A stretch of DNA of 64,000 nt from Vulcanisaeta distributa JCM 11216. Its GTDB lineage: Archaea > Thermoproteota > Thermoprotei > Thermoproteales > Thermocladiaceae. The notes beneath the pieces were generated by a model. That model was not told the origin of the DNA. It was given only the letters and a program-made list of their open reading frames with translations, and made no database searches. Within the stretch, counting starts at the first letter, position 1, and each line of letters starts with the position of its first letter. This document shows, piece by piece, positions 49,598 to 60,274 of the stretch. The stretch spans positions 1 through 64,000 of the forward strand of contig NZ_BBBI01000009.1 in NCBI RefSeq assembly GCF_001315985.1, given 5' to 3'. Position numbers and translations under genes: made by a program.

Positions 49598-50324
49598 ATA
49601 AATAGTCATTAATCCAGTGAATAATTATATCAGGCACCACATTTCTTGTGGATACAAATATAATGCTTGAAATGATTCCATAGATAAATATGTAACTAAG
49701 GGTGTAAATTAGTGATATTGGGTCGCTAAGGCCGTAAACCGCGAGGTAAATAGGCACATGTGCTATCGTGAAGTATAGGGCATCTATAGTTATCGCGGGT
49801 AATGAAGTGATTATGTTGATGGATCCCGTCTTCGGTAATAACCTACTAAGCATAAAGCCTCTGAATATGAACTCTTCGCTAACGGCTATTGGAAACAACA
49901 TGTAGGTCGCTAGGAGAAGACTTATCATTGGGACCCTAGGAATAAATAATGTAAGGGGAATTAAGCCGCTGATTAAAAACCAAACAAATGCTAAAATAAT
50001 GATAACCGGTACTGTCAACTTACCGAATAATGGTCTCCAGGATAGACCTAGCTCATTAAGTAATTCATGAATTCTTTGTCGATTAAGTACTAGAAGTATC
50101 GCAATAATTACATATAGGTATGGGGGGGCTAGGTCTCCGAGGAGGTATGTTAATAGAATACTCACTGGATTACTCATGGCATTGCTCAGTGTCTGCGTTA
50201 TTGATGATCCAATGTTGTAATAAGTATTAGTTAATATATATGGTTCATAGGTAATGAACACAGGGACCACTATTGCGATTAAGAGTATTGTTGGCCAAAT
50301 GATATCACCTAAGTACTTACCCAT
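49566..50324 (-). CDS. CPBP intramembrane metalloprotease (CAAX/Abi family)
   Basis: 252 residues with about seven membrane segments. The motif pair is AVSEEFIFRGFML (EE-x3-R) and FTIAHVPIY (F-x3-H), followed by IIIHWINDY. These are the catalytic motifs of CPBP proteases, related to CAAX prenyl protease 2. G7 at 50123 turns a Leu-Ala-Pro region into LGDLAPPYL-type sequence without breaking the frame. The substrate is unknown. It overlaps the 3' end of the cobyric-acid-synthase-like gene by about 30 bp. Confidence 0.8.
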   Translation of the reverse strand: MGKYLGDIIWPTILLIAIVVPVFITYEPYILTNTYYNIGSSITQTLSNAMSNPVSILLTYLLGDLAPPYLYVIIAILLVLNRQRIHELLNELGLSWRPLFGKLTVPVIIILAFVWFLISGLIPLTLFIPRVPMISLLLATYMLFPIAVSEEFIFRGFMLSRLLPKTGSINIITSLPAITIDALYFTIAHVPIYLAVYGLSDPISLIYTLSYIFIYGIISSIIFVSTRNVVPDIIIHWINDYLSIVTVIYLAH

Positions 50325-50450
50325 TGTTTGCCTGCTTAATACGACCTACTTAATAATTCTACTCACATATATAATGAAACTATAGTACTTAAGGTAGGGG
50401 GGGAGTAACGAATTAATAAGTCAGTTATTATAGCTATATCTTGCTGGAAA

Positions 50451-53088
50451 ATGAAGAGTAAGGAGTATAGGGAGGAGGACGAGGAAGAGGAACTTGAAGA
50501 GGAGGAGTTTGAGGAACGCGAGGAGGAGGAAGAGGAGGAAATAACGATAAAGGCTGAGACACCTCAGAACACACCGCCATCTATAGTGCTGACCGTGACC
50601 TACGATGGGAAGGTTGGTAAAGCCCTTGTTAAACTTTACGATCCAGTCAATGATAGGATTTACTTCTGGTACGATAACACTGGGCATAGGCCCTACCTAC
50701 TAACTAACGTGAGGCCAGAGGAAATAATTACTAAGTTTACGAAGGTCATATTACATCCAGGGTTTAGCCACGTTGAAGCTATCGAGAAGTACGACCCATT
50801 GAGTGATAGGAAGATCATACTTACTAAGATTGATGCTAAGGATCCGTTGAGCATTGGAGGTAGGTCTGACTCAATAAGGGAGTTACTTCCAAAGACCTGG
50901 GAGTCGAGAATAAGGTACCACTTGTGCTACATATATGATAACGAGATCATACCTGGCATGTTCTATAGGGTTGAGGATGGAAAACTAGTGCAGGTGCCCA
51001 TTGAGGTGCCTGCCGAGATCGAGGGATTCATAAATAAGTTGTACGCAAACGATAGGGAATTCCTTGAGGAGGCGAGGAGGTGGATACCGCTATTCCAGGC
51101 CCCCCCTGTACCAAACCTTAAGAGGCTATCCCTCGACATAGAGGTGTTTACACCGCAGGAGAATAGGGTGCCGAACCCCCCCAGAGAGGCTAATTATGAA
51201 ATCATAGCCATAGGCCTTGCGGGTAGTGATGGACTAAGGAAGGTGCTAGTCCTTAGGAGACCAGATATGGAATTAAAGCCCGAGGACCTTGAGGACTTGA
51301 TGTACGATGACGTTGAGGTGGAGTTCTTCGATAGTGAGTATGACATGTTGAAAGAATTATTCTCAATAATCTTGCAATACCCAATACTGATTACATTTAA
51401 CGGTGATAATTTCGACTTACCTTACATCTACCACAGGCCCTTAAGCTTGGTTTCAAGAAGGAGGAGATACCGATAATTCTGAGGAGGAATGAGGCGTCCA
51501 TAGCCCTCGGAATACACATCGACTTGTACAAGTTCTTCAATATCAGGGCTATCGAGGTATACGCCTTTGGTGGTAAGTATAGGGGCATGGATAGGACACT
51601 GGACACCATAGCCCACGCGGTAATAGGCATGTCTAAGCTGAGTAGGGATAAGCCCGTGTCGCAAATGAGCTACGTTGAGTTAATTAATTATAACTTTAGG
51701 GATGCCTTTCTGGGGCTTTATCTGACGACGTATGACAACAACCTAGTGCTGAGGCTCATAATATTGATGTCCAGGATTTCCAAGACACCACCAGATGACT
51801 TAGTCAGGAGTCAAATATCAGCATGGATTAGGAACATGCTGTACTACGAGCATAGGAGGAGGGGGGGTTGGTTAATACCTGAGAAGGAGGATATAGTTAA
51901 GGCTAAGGGTGACGTAGCGACTAAGGCTATTATCAAGGGTAAGAAGTACGCAGGTGCCATAGTCCTGGAACCAATGCCCGGCATATTCCCGAACGTCTAC
52001 GTACTTGACTTTGCAAGCATGTACCCATCAGTGATTAAGCGTTGGAATATATCTTACGAGACCGTTAAATGCCCAAGCGAGAAGGAACAAGGCAATAAGC
52101 CAATACCTGAACTACCCCATTGGGTGTGTAACGATAGAAAGGGACTGACGGCGTTAATTGTTGGCTTACTCAGGGACCTAAGGGCCTATGTATATAAGAA
52201 ATTAGCGAAATCTGCACAAAGTGAATTATTGAAGAGTTATTATAATGTCGTACAGAGCGCCCTCAAGGTCTTCATAAACGCATCATACGGCGTGTTAGGA
52301 GCCGAGGTTTTTCAGCTATATTGCCCACCTGCCGCTGAGTTAACGACCGCCCTAGCTAGGTACGTGTTATCAAAGACCGTATTAAAGGCACTTGAGCTTG
52401 GCTAGTACCCATTTATGGGGACACTGATAGCCTATTCATTTGGAACCCTGACGAGAACAAACTTAAGGAATTAATTGAATGGGTGGATAAGGAATTCGGC
52501 ATTGAGATTGAACTGGACAAGGTCTATAAATTAGTCGCTATGAGCGGAAGAAAAAAGAACTATGTCGGCATACTACAAAATGGTGAACTGGACATAAAGG
52601 GGTTAGTTGGTAAAAAGAGGAACACCCCCCCTGACTTCGCTAAGGAGGCATTCAATGAGGTTATTAGCCTTCTCTCTGATATTCAGGGCCTTGAGGATGT
52701 CGGCAAGGTCGTTGAGGAGGTTAGGGATAAAGTCAGGGATTACTACAGGAAACTACAGAGAAAGGAGATACCACTTAACAAGTTGGCGATAAGAACCGCA
52801 CTCACTAAGTCTCTTGAATCATACACAAAGAACACACCGCAACATGTAAAGGCAGCGCTTCAATTAAAGAGCCTAGGCTATAATGTAAGGCCTGGTGATA
52901 TAATAATTTACGTAAAGACCACGGGTAAGGATGGAGTTAAGCCAATACAGTTGGCTAGGATTGATGAAATCGACCCCCCCAATAAGTACATTGAGTACCT
53001 AAGGACATCGCTTGAGCAGGTCCTTGATGCCTTTGGGATAGAGTTTGAGAGTATAATGGGCTCATCAATAATAGATAATTACTCATGA
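50451..53088 (+). CDS. polB1: Family B DNA polymerase, PolB1 type (frame broken)
   Basis: Main replicative polymerase of Crenarchaeota, about 875 residues after joining. Residues 1-32 are almost all Glu and Asp (MKSKEYREEDEEEELEEEEF at the start). The sequence from PSIVLTVTYDGKVGKALVKL follows PolB1. Exonuclease motifs are LSLDIEVFTP and LITFNGDNFDLPYI. Polymerase motif A is VYVLDFASMYPSVIKRWN, motif B KVFINASYGVLGAEVFQLY and motif C PIYGDTDSLFIW. Breaks lie near 51445 and near 52402, where GGG in place of GG restores LELGLVPIYGDTDS. C7 and G7 tracts near 51100, 51177, 51861, 52624 and 52974 keep the frame. Confidence 0.9.
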
Positions 53089-53100
53089 AATGCCGTCAAC

Positions 53101-53567
53101 CTACTCCTCAAGGAATTCCTCACCTTCTTCCTCACCCTCAGGCGTCAGTGATGACAGTATATTATTCACCACCTGGTTTATTACGTCATCATTTATGTAG
53201 GGCATTATCACAACGAACCTGTCGGCCTCCATGTCCTCACCCATCCACCTATTGCTGTATATTATTTCGTAGGTCGGTATCTCAACCTCAGCCTTATTAC
53301 CGACCTCTTAACACCGTACTTCTCAACCCTCCTATAGAGTTCCTTACTTAATGGTAAATCAAGACTTACCGTTTGAGACACCTTAAGTACTATGAAGTCT
53401 GACTCGTCTGGGTTCCATTGATCCAGTAGCTTTTTCACGTAGTTCTTCACGGTGTCTATTAAGCTCGACTTAACAATCTCCTTATTGGCTATGTTCTCAT
53501 TCTCTACGTAAATAACCACATTCTCGCTCTCCTCAGCCATACCCACAATTATTGGCTTGAGGATCAA
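53101..53567 (-). CDS. Small protein with acidic C-terminus next to PolB; candidate PolB1 subunit
   Basis: About 155 residues after joining. ENVVIYVENENIANKEIVKS is at the start, QWNPDESDFIVLKVSQTVSL in the middle and, in the second frame, VEIPTYEIIYSNRWMGEDME with a C-terminal tail LTPEGEEEGEEFLEE. The break lies near 53300. The gene is convergent with polB1 with 12 bp between stops. Crenarchaeal PolB1 has small accessory subunits and one has an acidic tail. Position, size and tail make this a candidate, but I cannot prove homology by eye. Confidence 0.5.
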
Positions 53568-53663
53568 TTATAAAAGCTTTAGCTTTTCCCTATTATCGAT
53601 AATTTATTAATTAAGAAAACCAAGAAATGAACTATGAGATCAACAAATCATTTCATTATTAAG

Positions 53664-54294
53664 TCAAGTAGAGCTCAGAGATCTAACTGCCATGATTATC
53701 CTCTCCACAGCCGTAACATTTGTTAATAATGCGAGTAGTAGGAGACCGTACAGTACCACTGCACCCATGCCCGTGACTATGAATATCAAAAGAATAAGTA
53801 GTATGAGAATTAGCCTTTCCTCCCTCTCAAGTAAGCCAATACCCATCATCTTAATACCAAGTGCCTCAGCCCTAGCTCTTGCGTAGCTTGTCATTAATGA
53901 ACCCAGTATTGCGAATAACAACGACAGTATACTCAGTAGACCTCTATTGCTAATTATCCAGAGATCAATTAATGCTATGAAATCAACATACCTATCCAGC
54001 GTGGAATCCAGAAAAGCGCCAAGCCTGGAGGTCCTTCCCCCAATACCTGGCAACTAAGCCGTCAAGCATATCAAATGCGCTTGTAATTATCAATAGTATG
54101 AACGTTAATACGTAGGCCCAGCAATAATGCAACCACATTAAGTAGGGTGTTGGCAATGCAATAACTAATGAAGCTATCGTTAGTGCATTGGGGGGGTTTC
54201 TAGGCATAATTCTCGCAAGGCCTTTTTCGAGAACTCTCCTACCCATCCTTTCTATCCTGTCCTTAAGCCTTCCCAGAACCACAGTCAACACCAC
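53664..54294 (-). CDS. CDP-alcohol phosphatidyltransferase, archaetidylinositol-phosphate synthase type (frame broken)
   Basis: About 205 residues with six membrane segments. The signature DG-x2-AR-x8-G-x3-D-x3-D is present as AFDMLDGLVARYW and, in the second frame, GRTSRLGAFLDSTLDRYVD. It joins a CDP-linked archaeal lipid with inositol 3-phosphate or a related alcohol. The break at CCCCC near 54038 fits a run error. A G7 (54190-54196) sits in the N-terminal part PRNPPNALTIASLV. The start overlaps the PadR gene 3' end by 32 bp. Confidence 0.8.
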
Positions 54295-54625
54295 AATTAA
54301 AAACCTCCTTAAGAATTACGGATATGAAGTCCCTAGCCCTTAACCAAAGCTCCATGGTTTCCGGCCTCAACCTATACATTTTAGACCCATCACTCATGAA
54401 CGTCTCCACTAAACCATCTCTCTCCATCTTGTAAAGCACTACGTAAACGCCAACATTCGTTATATTAATGTTAAAGCGCTCTCTAACCTCCCTAGCTATT
54501 TCATAGCCATACATGGGCCTCTCCATTAACAACTTGACCACATAAATCCATAGATTTTCCTTGGTTAATTTAGCCATAAGCCTATTGAGCGCCTTCTGGC
54601 TCATGAGATTCTCAGGGATAATCAT
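54263..54625 (-). CDS. PadR-type transcriptional regulator
   Basis: 120 residues. Winged-helix pattern with LLMERPMYGYEIAREVRERF, VGVYVVLYKMERDGLVETF and SKMYRLRPETMELWLRARDF. It is located just before the phosphatidyltransferase, in the same direction, and divergent from gdhA. It could regulate either. No ligand is evident. Confidence 0.8.
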   Translation of the reverse strand: MIIPENLMSQKALNRLMAKLTKENLWIYVVKLLMERPMYGYEIAREVRERFNINITNVGVYVVLYKMERDGLVETFMSDGSKMYRLRPETMELWLRARDFISVILKEVFNCGVDCGSGKA

Positions 54626-54721
54626 TGATTAATAACTTTAAATGCTAACCTAGGTCGTCAATGTTCATATTACATAAGCCAATAGAGAAAGATTTAATAA
54701 CCCATCACTTACATAGTCTCG

Positions 54722-56008
54722 ATGTCACTAAGGGGGGGAACTACATTCCTAGAAAGTGTCCTACAAACACTAAAGAGAGCTATAGAGCTAGGTGGATATC
54801 CGGAGGAGGTCTATGAAATCCTAAGTAGGCCCCAGAGAATAATAACCGTTAACATACCCGTTAGGATGGATAATGGAAAGATACAGGTATTCACGGGTTA
54901 CAGGGTACAGCACAACAACGCCTTAGGACCGTATAAGGGCGGTATAAGGTTCCACCCAGAGGTAACGCTTGAGGAGGACATAGCGCTGGCTACGGTAATG
55001 ACCTTTAAGAACTCATTAAATGGCCTACCATATGGCGGAGGCAAAGGCGCAATTGCAGTTGATCCCAAGAAATTAAGCAAGAAGGAACTTGAGGAACTAA
55101 GCAGGGGGGGCTATGCAAGGGCATTGGCGCCCTTCATAGGTCCTGAAGTTGATATACCAGCACCCGATGTTGGTACTGACCCACAGATAATGGCCTGGAT
55201 GGTTGATGAGTACAGTAAAATATCAGGTCACAACGTACCTGGCGTATTCACAGCAAAGCCAGTGATACTATGGGGGGGCAACCCAGTTAGGGAGTACTCC
55301 ACTGGCTTTGGTGTGGCAGTCTGGGCTAGGGAGGCTGCTAAGAAGTTATGGGGGGGTGGAATTGAGGGTAAGACCGTGGCGATTCAAGGATTTGGTAATG
55401 TGGGTTACTGGGGGGGAGCCTATTGGCTGGAGAAGATGGGCGCTAAGGTAGTTGCCGTAACAGACAGCAAAGGCGGTGTCTATAACCCAAACGGTCTCAA
55501 GCTAGCGGATGTTAAGGCAGTTAAGGATAAGACAGGTACGGTAATGAACTACGATGCCTCAGGAACGAGGAAAATAACCAATGATGAAGTGCTTGAACTA
55601 CCGGTTGATATACTCGTACCCGCCGCACTGGAGAATGTTATACACAGGGGGGGCAATGCAAATAACATAAAGGCCAAATTAATAGTTGAGGGTGCGAATG
55701 GGCCAACGACGGCTGATGCCGAGAAAACACTGCACTCGAAGGGTGTCTGGATACTGCCCGACCTAGCAGCTAATGCTGGCGGTGTCGTGATGTCGTACCT
55801 AGAGTGGGTTGAGAACCTGCAGTGGTACTTCTGGGATGAGGAGGAGACGAGGAATAGGTTAGAGAGGATATTGCTTGACACATTCAATAGGGTAATGAAT
55901 AGGTGGAGTAAGCTGGGTACGAGCCAGGTAACGATAAGGGAGGCTGCGTACGTAGAGGCTGTGGACAGGATATACAACGCAATGAAGGTTAGGGGGGGCT
56001 GGATCTAA
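54722..56008 (+). CDS. gdhA: Glutamate dehydrogenase
   Basis: Converts glutamate and 2-oxoglutarate; 428 residues, hexameric in hyperthermophiles. Key segments are [35 protein letters not shown] with the catalytic lysine, [19 protein letters not shown] and [10 protein letters not shown] of the NAD(P) fold. Seven G7 tracts occur in this gene and none breaks the frame. They give [50 protein letters not shown] and VRGGWI. Most relatives have one glycine fewer at these places (for example the C-terminal RGW). The start at 54722 follows a TATA-like TTTAATAA at 54692. Confidence 0.95.
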   Translation: MSLRGGTTFLESVLQTLKRAIELGGYPEEVYEILSRPQRIITVNIPVRMDNGKIQVFTGYRVQHNNALGPYKGGIRFHPEVTLEEDIALATVMTFKNSLNGLPYGGGKGAIAVDPKKLSKKELEELSRGGYARALAPFIGPEVDIPAPDVGTDPQIMAWMVDEYSKISGHNVPGVFTAKPVILWGGNPVREYSTGFGVAVWAREAAKKLWGGGIEGKTVAIQGFGNVGYWGGAYWLEKMGAKVVAVTDSKGGVYNPNGLKLADVKAVKDKTGTVMNYDASGTRKITNDEVLELPVDILVPAALENVIHRGGNANNIKAKLIVEGANGPTTADAEKTLHSKGVWILPDLAANAGGVVMSYLEWVENLQWYFWDEEETRNRLERILLDTFNRVMNRWSKLGTSQVTIREAAYVEAVDRIYNAMKVRGGWI

Positions 56009-56146
56009 TGAATAAATTTGAATAAGAATAAATATAAAAACATAATTTTTCATATTTTAGTATATTAATTCTAATTGAAATAGAGAAGTTATTTTAAGTA
56101 AACATACTATCCCTGACTTAAAATTCACATTATTTTAAGTATTATA

Positions 56147-57373
56147 ATGAGAATCGAGAATAACGTAGTCATAGATAAGGTGAGTAAGGATCTAATTATT
56201 CTAAGATACAATGACACATCAACTAAGTACTTTGAGGCTTTATGGGAAATACCTGAGGGGGTCACGTACAATGCCTACTTATTAATTGATGACGATACGG
56301 CGATACTCTTTGACACGTGGAAGAAAGGCTTGGAAAATGATTTTCTTAATGCTCTAAGTTCTATAATTGATATACGTGACCTGGACTACGTCGTTATTCA
56401 TCACATGGAACCAGACCACAGCGGTTCAATAAAGACTTTGTATGAAAGAAACCCAGGTATTACCTTCATCGGTCACCCAATGACCAGTAAATTAATGAGA
56501 AATCTCTATGGAATAAGTCCTAAATTCAGGGCTGTTAAGGATAACGAGATATTGAGCACAAAGAATTACCAGTTAGTATTTATCCACGCACCATGGCTTC
56601 ACTGGCCCGAGACCATGTTCACGTACATACCCCCCCAAATAAAGGCCTTGATGACCTGTGATGTCTTCGGTGCGTACACGATACCTAAGTCAGTGTTTAT
56701 TGATGAATTAAGCGATGAGTACATATCATCAATGAGAAAGTACTTTGCGAACATAATTGGTTTTTACAAGGATAACGTCATTAAAAACCTCGATAAAGTG
56801 CTGGCAGTGACTAAAGGCAGTATCGAAATTATCGCGCCCGCCCACGGCGCAGTGATCAAGGGAAACCTCGTAAATAAAGCCATTAACCTATATAGGGAGT
56901 TCGCGTTGAAAACACCAGTTAATAGGAAGATAGTAATTGCGTATTCCTCAATGTATGGCTTCGTCGATGGCATAATGAGTCATGTGGCTCATGTACTCGG
57001 TGATGGGGGATTTAACGTCAGTATTTATAAGTTTACGGATAAGGAAAGAGCAAGTATTGGCGATTTAATTGGAGAGGCAAATAACGCACTTGGTATAGTC
57101 CTTGGGGTGTCCACATACGATACCGAGCCATTCCCACTGATGGACTACATAATCAACCTATTGATAAAGAAGTTAAAGGGTGGAAAGCCAGTACTACTAA
57201 TAACGGATTATGGATGGGGGGGCGATGTGGTGCTTAGGCATGTAAAAACAAGGCTTGAGAAGGCGGGCTTCACGGTAATAGATGCAATAAGTGTAAATGG
57301 TATACCAACAAAGGAGGACCTAGACAAAATAGATATAGCATTACAAAGCCTTAAACAGGCACTTACCCAATGA
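56147..57373 (+). CDS. A-type flavoprotein (flavodiiron protein, FprA family)
   Basis: 408 residues. An N-terminal beta-lactamase-like di-iron domain has HHMEPDHSGS (H-x-E-x-D-H), PWLHWPETMFTYIP and APAHGAVIKG. The C-terminal flavodoxin domain starts at KIVIAYSSMYGFVDG. These proteins reduce oxygen or nitric oxide to protect anaerobes; they take electrons from rubredoxin or similar carriers, which are not adjacent. C7 at 56631 and G7 at 57216 keep the frame. Confidence 0.9.
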   Translation: MRIENNVVIDKVSKDLIILRYNDTSTKYFEALWEIPEGVTYNAYLLIDDDTAILFDTWKKGLENDFLNALSSIIDIRDLDYVVIHHMEPDHSGSIKTLYERNPGITFIGHPMTSKLMRNLYGISPKFRAVKDNEILSTKNYQLVFIHAPWLHWPETMFTYIPPQIKALMTCDVFGAYTIPKSVFIDELSDEYISSMRKYFANIIGFYKDNVIKNLDKVLAVTKGSIEIIAPAHGAVIKGNLVNKAINLYREFALKTPVNRKIVIAYSSMYGFVDGIMSHVAHVLGDGGFNVSIYKFTDKERASIGDLIGEANNALGIVLGVSTYDTEPFPLMDYIINLLIKKLKGGKPVLLITDYGWGGDVVLRHVKTRLEKAGFTVIDAISVNGIPTKEDLDKIDIALQSLKQALTQ

Positions 57374-57433
57374 GGCAATCAAACCCTATAACCAGGACAA
57401 AAAACTTAAATTCTAACAAGGCAACATTGGCTT

Positions 57434-57549
57434 GCCGCCGTAGCTCAGCCCGGTAGAGCGGCGGGCTGTTAACCCGTAGGTCCCGTCAGCCCAGCCTGGT
57501 TTAGCTGGGGCTGGGTTGGGATAAGGTTCAAATCCCGGCGGCGGCGCCA
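57434..57549 (+). tRNA. tRNA-Asn (anticodon GTT) with intron in the T stem
   Basis: Acceptor stem GCCGCCG pairs with CGGCGGC; discriminator G and CCA are encoded. The D arm is GCTC-AGCCCGGTA-GAGC. The anticodon arm is GCGGG-CTGTTAA-CCCGT with GTT. After AGGTC and CCG the T stem is interrupted by 39 nt and continues with GG, TTCAAAT, CCCGG. Introns at such positions are typical of Thermoproteales. The spliced RNA is a normal 77-nt tRNA. Confidence 0.9.
57486..57524 (+). other. Non-canonical tRNA intron (T stem)
   Basis: 39 nt between the two parts of the T stem (near position 51/52). It holds a strong helix, CAGCCCAGCC against GGGCTGGG, which with the flanking TCCC and GGGA can form a bulge-helix-bulge substrate for the splicing endonuclease. 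The exact ends could shift by one or two bases. Confidence 0.7.
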
Positions 57550-59126
57550 GCCTTTTTGGTTGTTTCTGTGGTGTTTGTTTGGTCCGTGGGCTTTTGGGTG
57601 GGGCTGTTTAGGTTCTTCATTGCCTTAATTATCGCCTTTGTTCTCTTGATCTTGCCCTCGCTCACTGCCTCATTAAGCATCCTCCTTAGTATTTCGCAGG
57701 CCTTGGTCATGAGTTCTGGGTGTTTCCTCATTTCGTCCTGGCCTATGTAGACCTCGAGTCTTCCATTATACTCTCTCAACTTTGCGTTGTAACCAGCGTT
57801 CTTGAGTTTTTCCTGAATCATTTTAGCATCCTTGAGGCTATCACGCTCAGTCCTAAGCTCAACGGAGCCTCCATAACTCACATGCACATTCATCCTAACG
57901 CCAGCAACCTCAACCGATGACCTACCAACGGCTTACTCCTCATGCCAGCCAGCGTTATTAGGTTCTTAAGCTTCTCAGCGTCTGGTAGTAAGCCCAAGTC
58001 CTCGATTAAAGCCTTTATTGAGGATTCACCAAGCATCCTCTTAGCCAACTCAACAGCCTTTGAGGACCAAACCTCGTAGTTAATTGCACGCCCACCATCA
58101 TACTCCCTAAACCCGAGATCTTTCAGTCTATCAATTAAGCCACCCCCCCAGGCTTTATGCTTCGCCCTGCCCATGTAGAGCCTAACCGCCTTCTCCTCAA
58201 CATTGACGTTACCATCGCCCAAAATTGCGAATAGCAAGACGTCAGGAAACCCTCGTTATTTAGTTTACTAGCCTGCTCGGCAACCACGGCCTTACTCTCG
58301 AACTCGCCCTTATGGTCATTAGCCCTTAGATACCACGTGACACTCACGTTATCGCCATTAACACCCACACCACGTATATGTACATGGTTCTTCCCAGGCC
58401 AAGCCAGTGGCCAGGCCACGACCTGCCAAAGTTGATTAGTACTCATCTCTGGGTAACCCTTTTTGCTAATTGCGCCGTCAGTCAGCAAAAGCCCATACCG
58501 CATCGCCTTTAACTTACCATCATCGAGTAGCTTGGGCGTAACGATGTGAGCACCCCCCCAAGCCCAGTTAAGTGTAGTATTATTGTTACACTATCTGACT
58601 TAGCAACCCTCTCCACATCAATCACTAGGTTCTTCGTGTGTAAGTGAACTGTGAATGACTTGCTTTTGTTGAATGGGTCACCGCTAATGACTATCCTCAC
58701 CTCATTACTCCCCAACCTCTCAACCAACTCCTTGAACTCTGATTTGTAAACCCTTAACCATTTCTCCCTGGCTTCCTCGGCTAACTTAAGCATCTTCCTG
58801 CCTATTTCGATCATCGCCCTCCTCAGGTTGATTATGGCTTCATCATTGCTTTCGTTAATTTTCCCCTTAATCTTTGGCAGCCAATCGCTTAGGGCTTTGA
58901 TTGACTCGTCGAATGGCGTATTCGAATCGCTCAGTAGCACGCCTTTGTGCATCTCTACTCGGTTTAGGAACTCATTGATTAGCCTATTGACCTCATCAAT
59001 GATCTTTGAGTCATTGACCTCCTCACCGCACCTAAATCGCCTAGAGCCCCTTGCCTTCACACCCCAGCAAATCCTTGGTTTAACGGCTTCAAGAGCCATA
59101 GAGACATCCATAAGCCTAATCCACAA
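57528..59126 (-). CDS. PaRep2b-like protein (frame broken)
   Basis: Four frames join into about 530 residues. From 59126 it starts MWIRLMDVSMALEAVKPRIC, then a long helical part (WLPKIKGKINESNDEAIINL), then in later frames WYLRANDHKGEFESKAVVAE, LLFAILGDGNVNVEEKAVRL, LYMGRAKHKAWGG and SYGGSVELRTERDSLKDAKM. The LFAILGDGNV segment resembles a LAGLIDADG-type helix. This fits PaRep2b proteins, repeated in Pyrobaculum and Vulcanisaeta genomes, of unknown function and probably mobile. Breaks lie at C7 58143-58149 and 58553-58559 and near 57890. The stop lies inside the tRNA-Asn T loop, so the last seven codons are tRNA sequence. Confidence 0.6.
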
Positions 59127-59372
59127 ACAAACTAATAAGTCACTGCCGATTCAGTACTGAACAGGCTTAAGCAAGCAATTGAAAAACAAACTAACGCAAA
59201 GGCCAAGGCAACGAGGATCAAAACCAAAACCTCAATGGGAAACCATGAACAAAGATTCCCAACACCCAAAACACAAAAAGCATTACACAACCCACCACAA
59301 ACAACAAAACACTTCTAAGCCAACAAGCAAAACAAACAAAGCAACGAACTGTAACATAGTGATGAGGAGCTG
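59127..59372. other. A/C-rich, T-poor spacer
   Basis: About 245 bp rich in A and C on the plus strand, with many CAAAAC and ACAAAC words and few Ts. No gene is supported. Confidence 0.4.
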
Positions 59373-59382
59373 ATCAAGAAAC

Positions 59383-59480
59383 TGGCGGACCCGGTGAGAT
59401 TCGAACCCACACCAAACCTATCAATATACCCTTCATCACTTAAACGCCAAGACTACTGACTGAGCAATTGAGGCAGCGCA
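59383..59480 (-). tRNA. tRNA-like fragment with encoded CCA
   Basis: The minus strand holds a normal T arm (GTGGG-TTCGAAT-CTCAC), an acceptor 3' strand CGGGTCC, discriminator G and CCA. Upstream there is a D-arm-like GCTCAGTCAG and GCGTTTAAG, but no 5' strand GGACCCG pairs with the acceptor. It may be a decayed lysine-type tRNA, an intron-disrupted gene or an att fragment. Confidence 0.4.
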
Positions 59481-59586
59481 ACCTGATACAATTTCGTCAC
59501 CATGAAAGCTTTTCTCATACTGTAAAAGACGTTATGTTATAGCTACAGTTTTAACTGTGGCATAATAGGGGGGGTTCTTAGGGTAG

Positions 59587-59823
59587 CAAGCCGAAATTGT
59601 ACGGGCTTACGCTTGCGTTTACCCGCAAGGCGATAATTCTAAATATTTCACATATAGCCCAGAGTGTGGGAGGAGACAATGTAGTTTATTTGAATGCCCA
59701 GATGCAGATGAAGGCCGCCCATTCGTAATTGATGCAGAGGGAAAAGTTTTAGTGGATGAGAGAGGTTACGTTGAGTCTCCACTCGCATGCCCCCCCAGTG
59801 GCTCAGATTGGGCGAGCCAGTGA
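59587..59823 (+). pseudogene. Cys-rich coding fragment
   Basis: A 79-codon open frame without a clear start. It has protein-like sequence (SPECGRRQCSLFECPDADEG, then PFVIDAEGKVLVDERGYVE) with a C-x2-C and C-x4-C pair. It looks like the conserved part of a zinc-binding protein. I cannot name it. An overlapping frame at 59756-60199 is low in quality and not called. Confidence 0.35.
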
Positions 59824-59994
59824 TGTGTGGGTTTTTGTGCTTTGTTTAGTATTTCGCCATGCACATGTATTTCACCGTCCTACCATGCCTTATCAGCGTA
59901 GCCCTCTATTTTGGCTACTAGTAGGATTACGTTACCTATTACGTATGTTCCATTACCCATGGTTAGGCTTAGCCTCACTAATTCGTCGATGCCT
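59800..59994 (-). pseudogene. Possible PaRep2b-type fragment
   Basis: Reading from 59994: IDELVRLSLTMGNGTYVIGN, then VILLVAKIEGYADKAW, an in-frame TAG, then DGEIHVHGEILNKAQKP. The GEIHVHG part is a style seen in PaREP2b proteins. No start and one stop, so it is a remnant or is corrupted. Confidence 0.3.
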
Positions 59995-60274
59995 GGGCAC
60001 CTACCCTACATTCACCCTGCTTAATATACCTTGTTTAAAGTTTTTGCAAATACTTTACTCCACCCATTCCTCACTTCCCTTATTAACTCTCAGCTGGGGC
60101 CTAGTCCTTATGAGGGTTATTAGGTTTAGGAGGGTTGCCCTGAGACGTAGTGATGGTAGGGTTGTGGATGCCTTAGCTAGCCCTGAGAATGGGGCTTAGC
60201 TTGTTGATGACATACTCTACCTTAATGCCAATGCCAGTGATGTGACTGGGGGGGTTGAGTGCCAACCGCCTAAG

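Noticed and set aside
59756-60199. Plus-strand open frame of 147 codons
   Set aside because: Composition is not protein-like. It overlaps a Cys-rich fragment in another frame and a minus-strand PaRep2b-type fragment.
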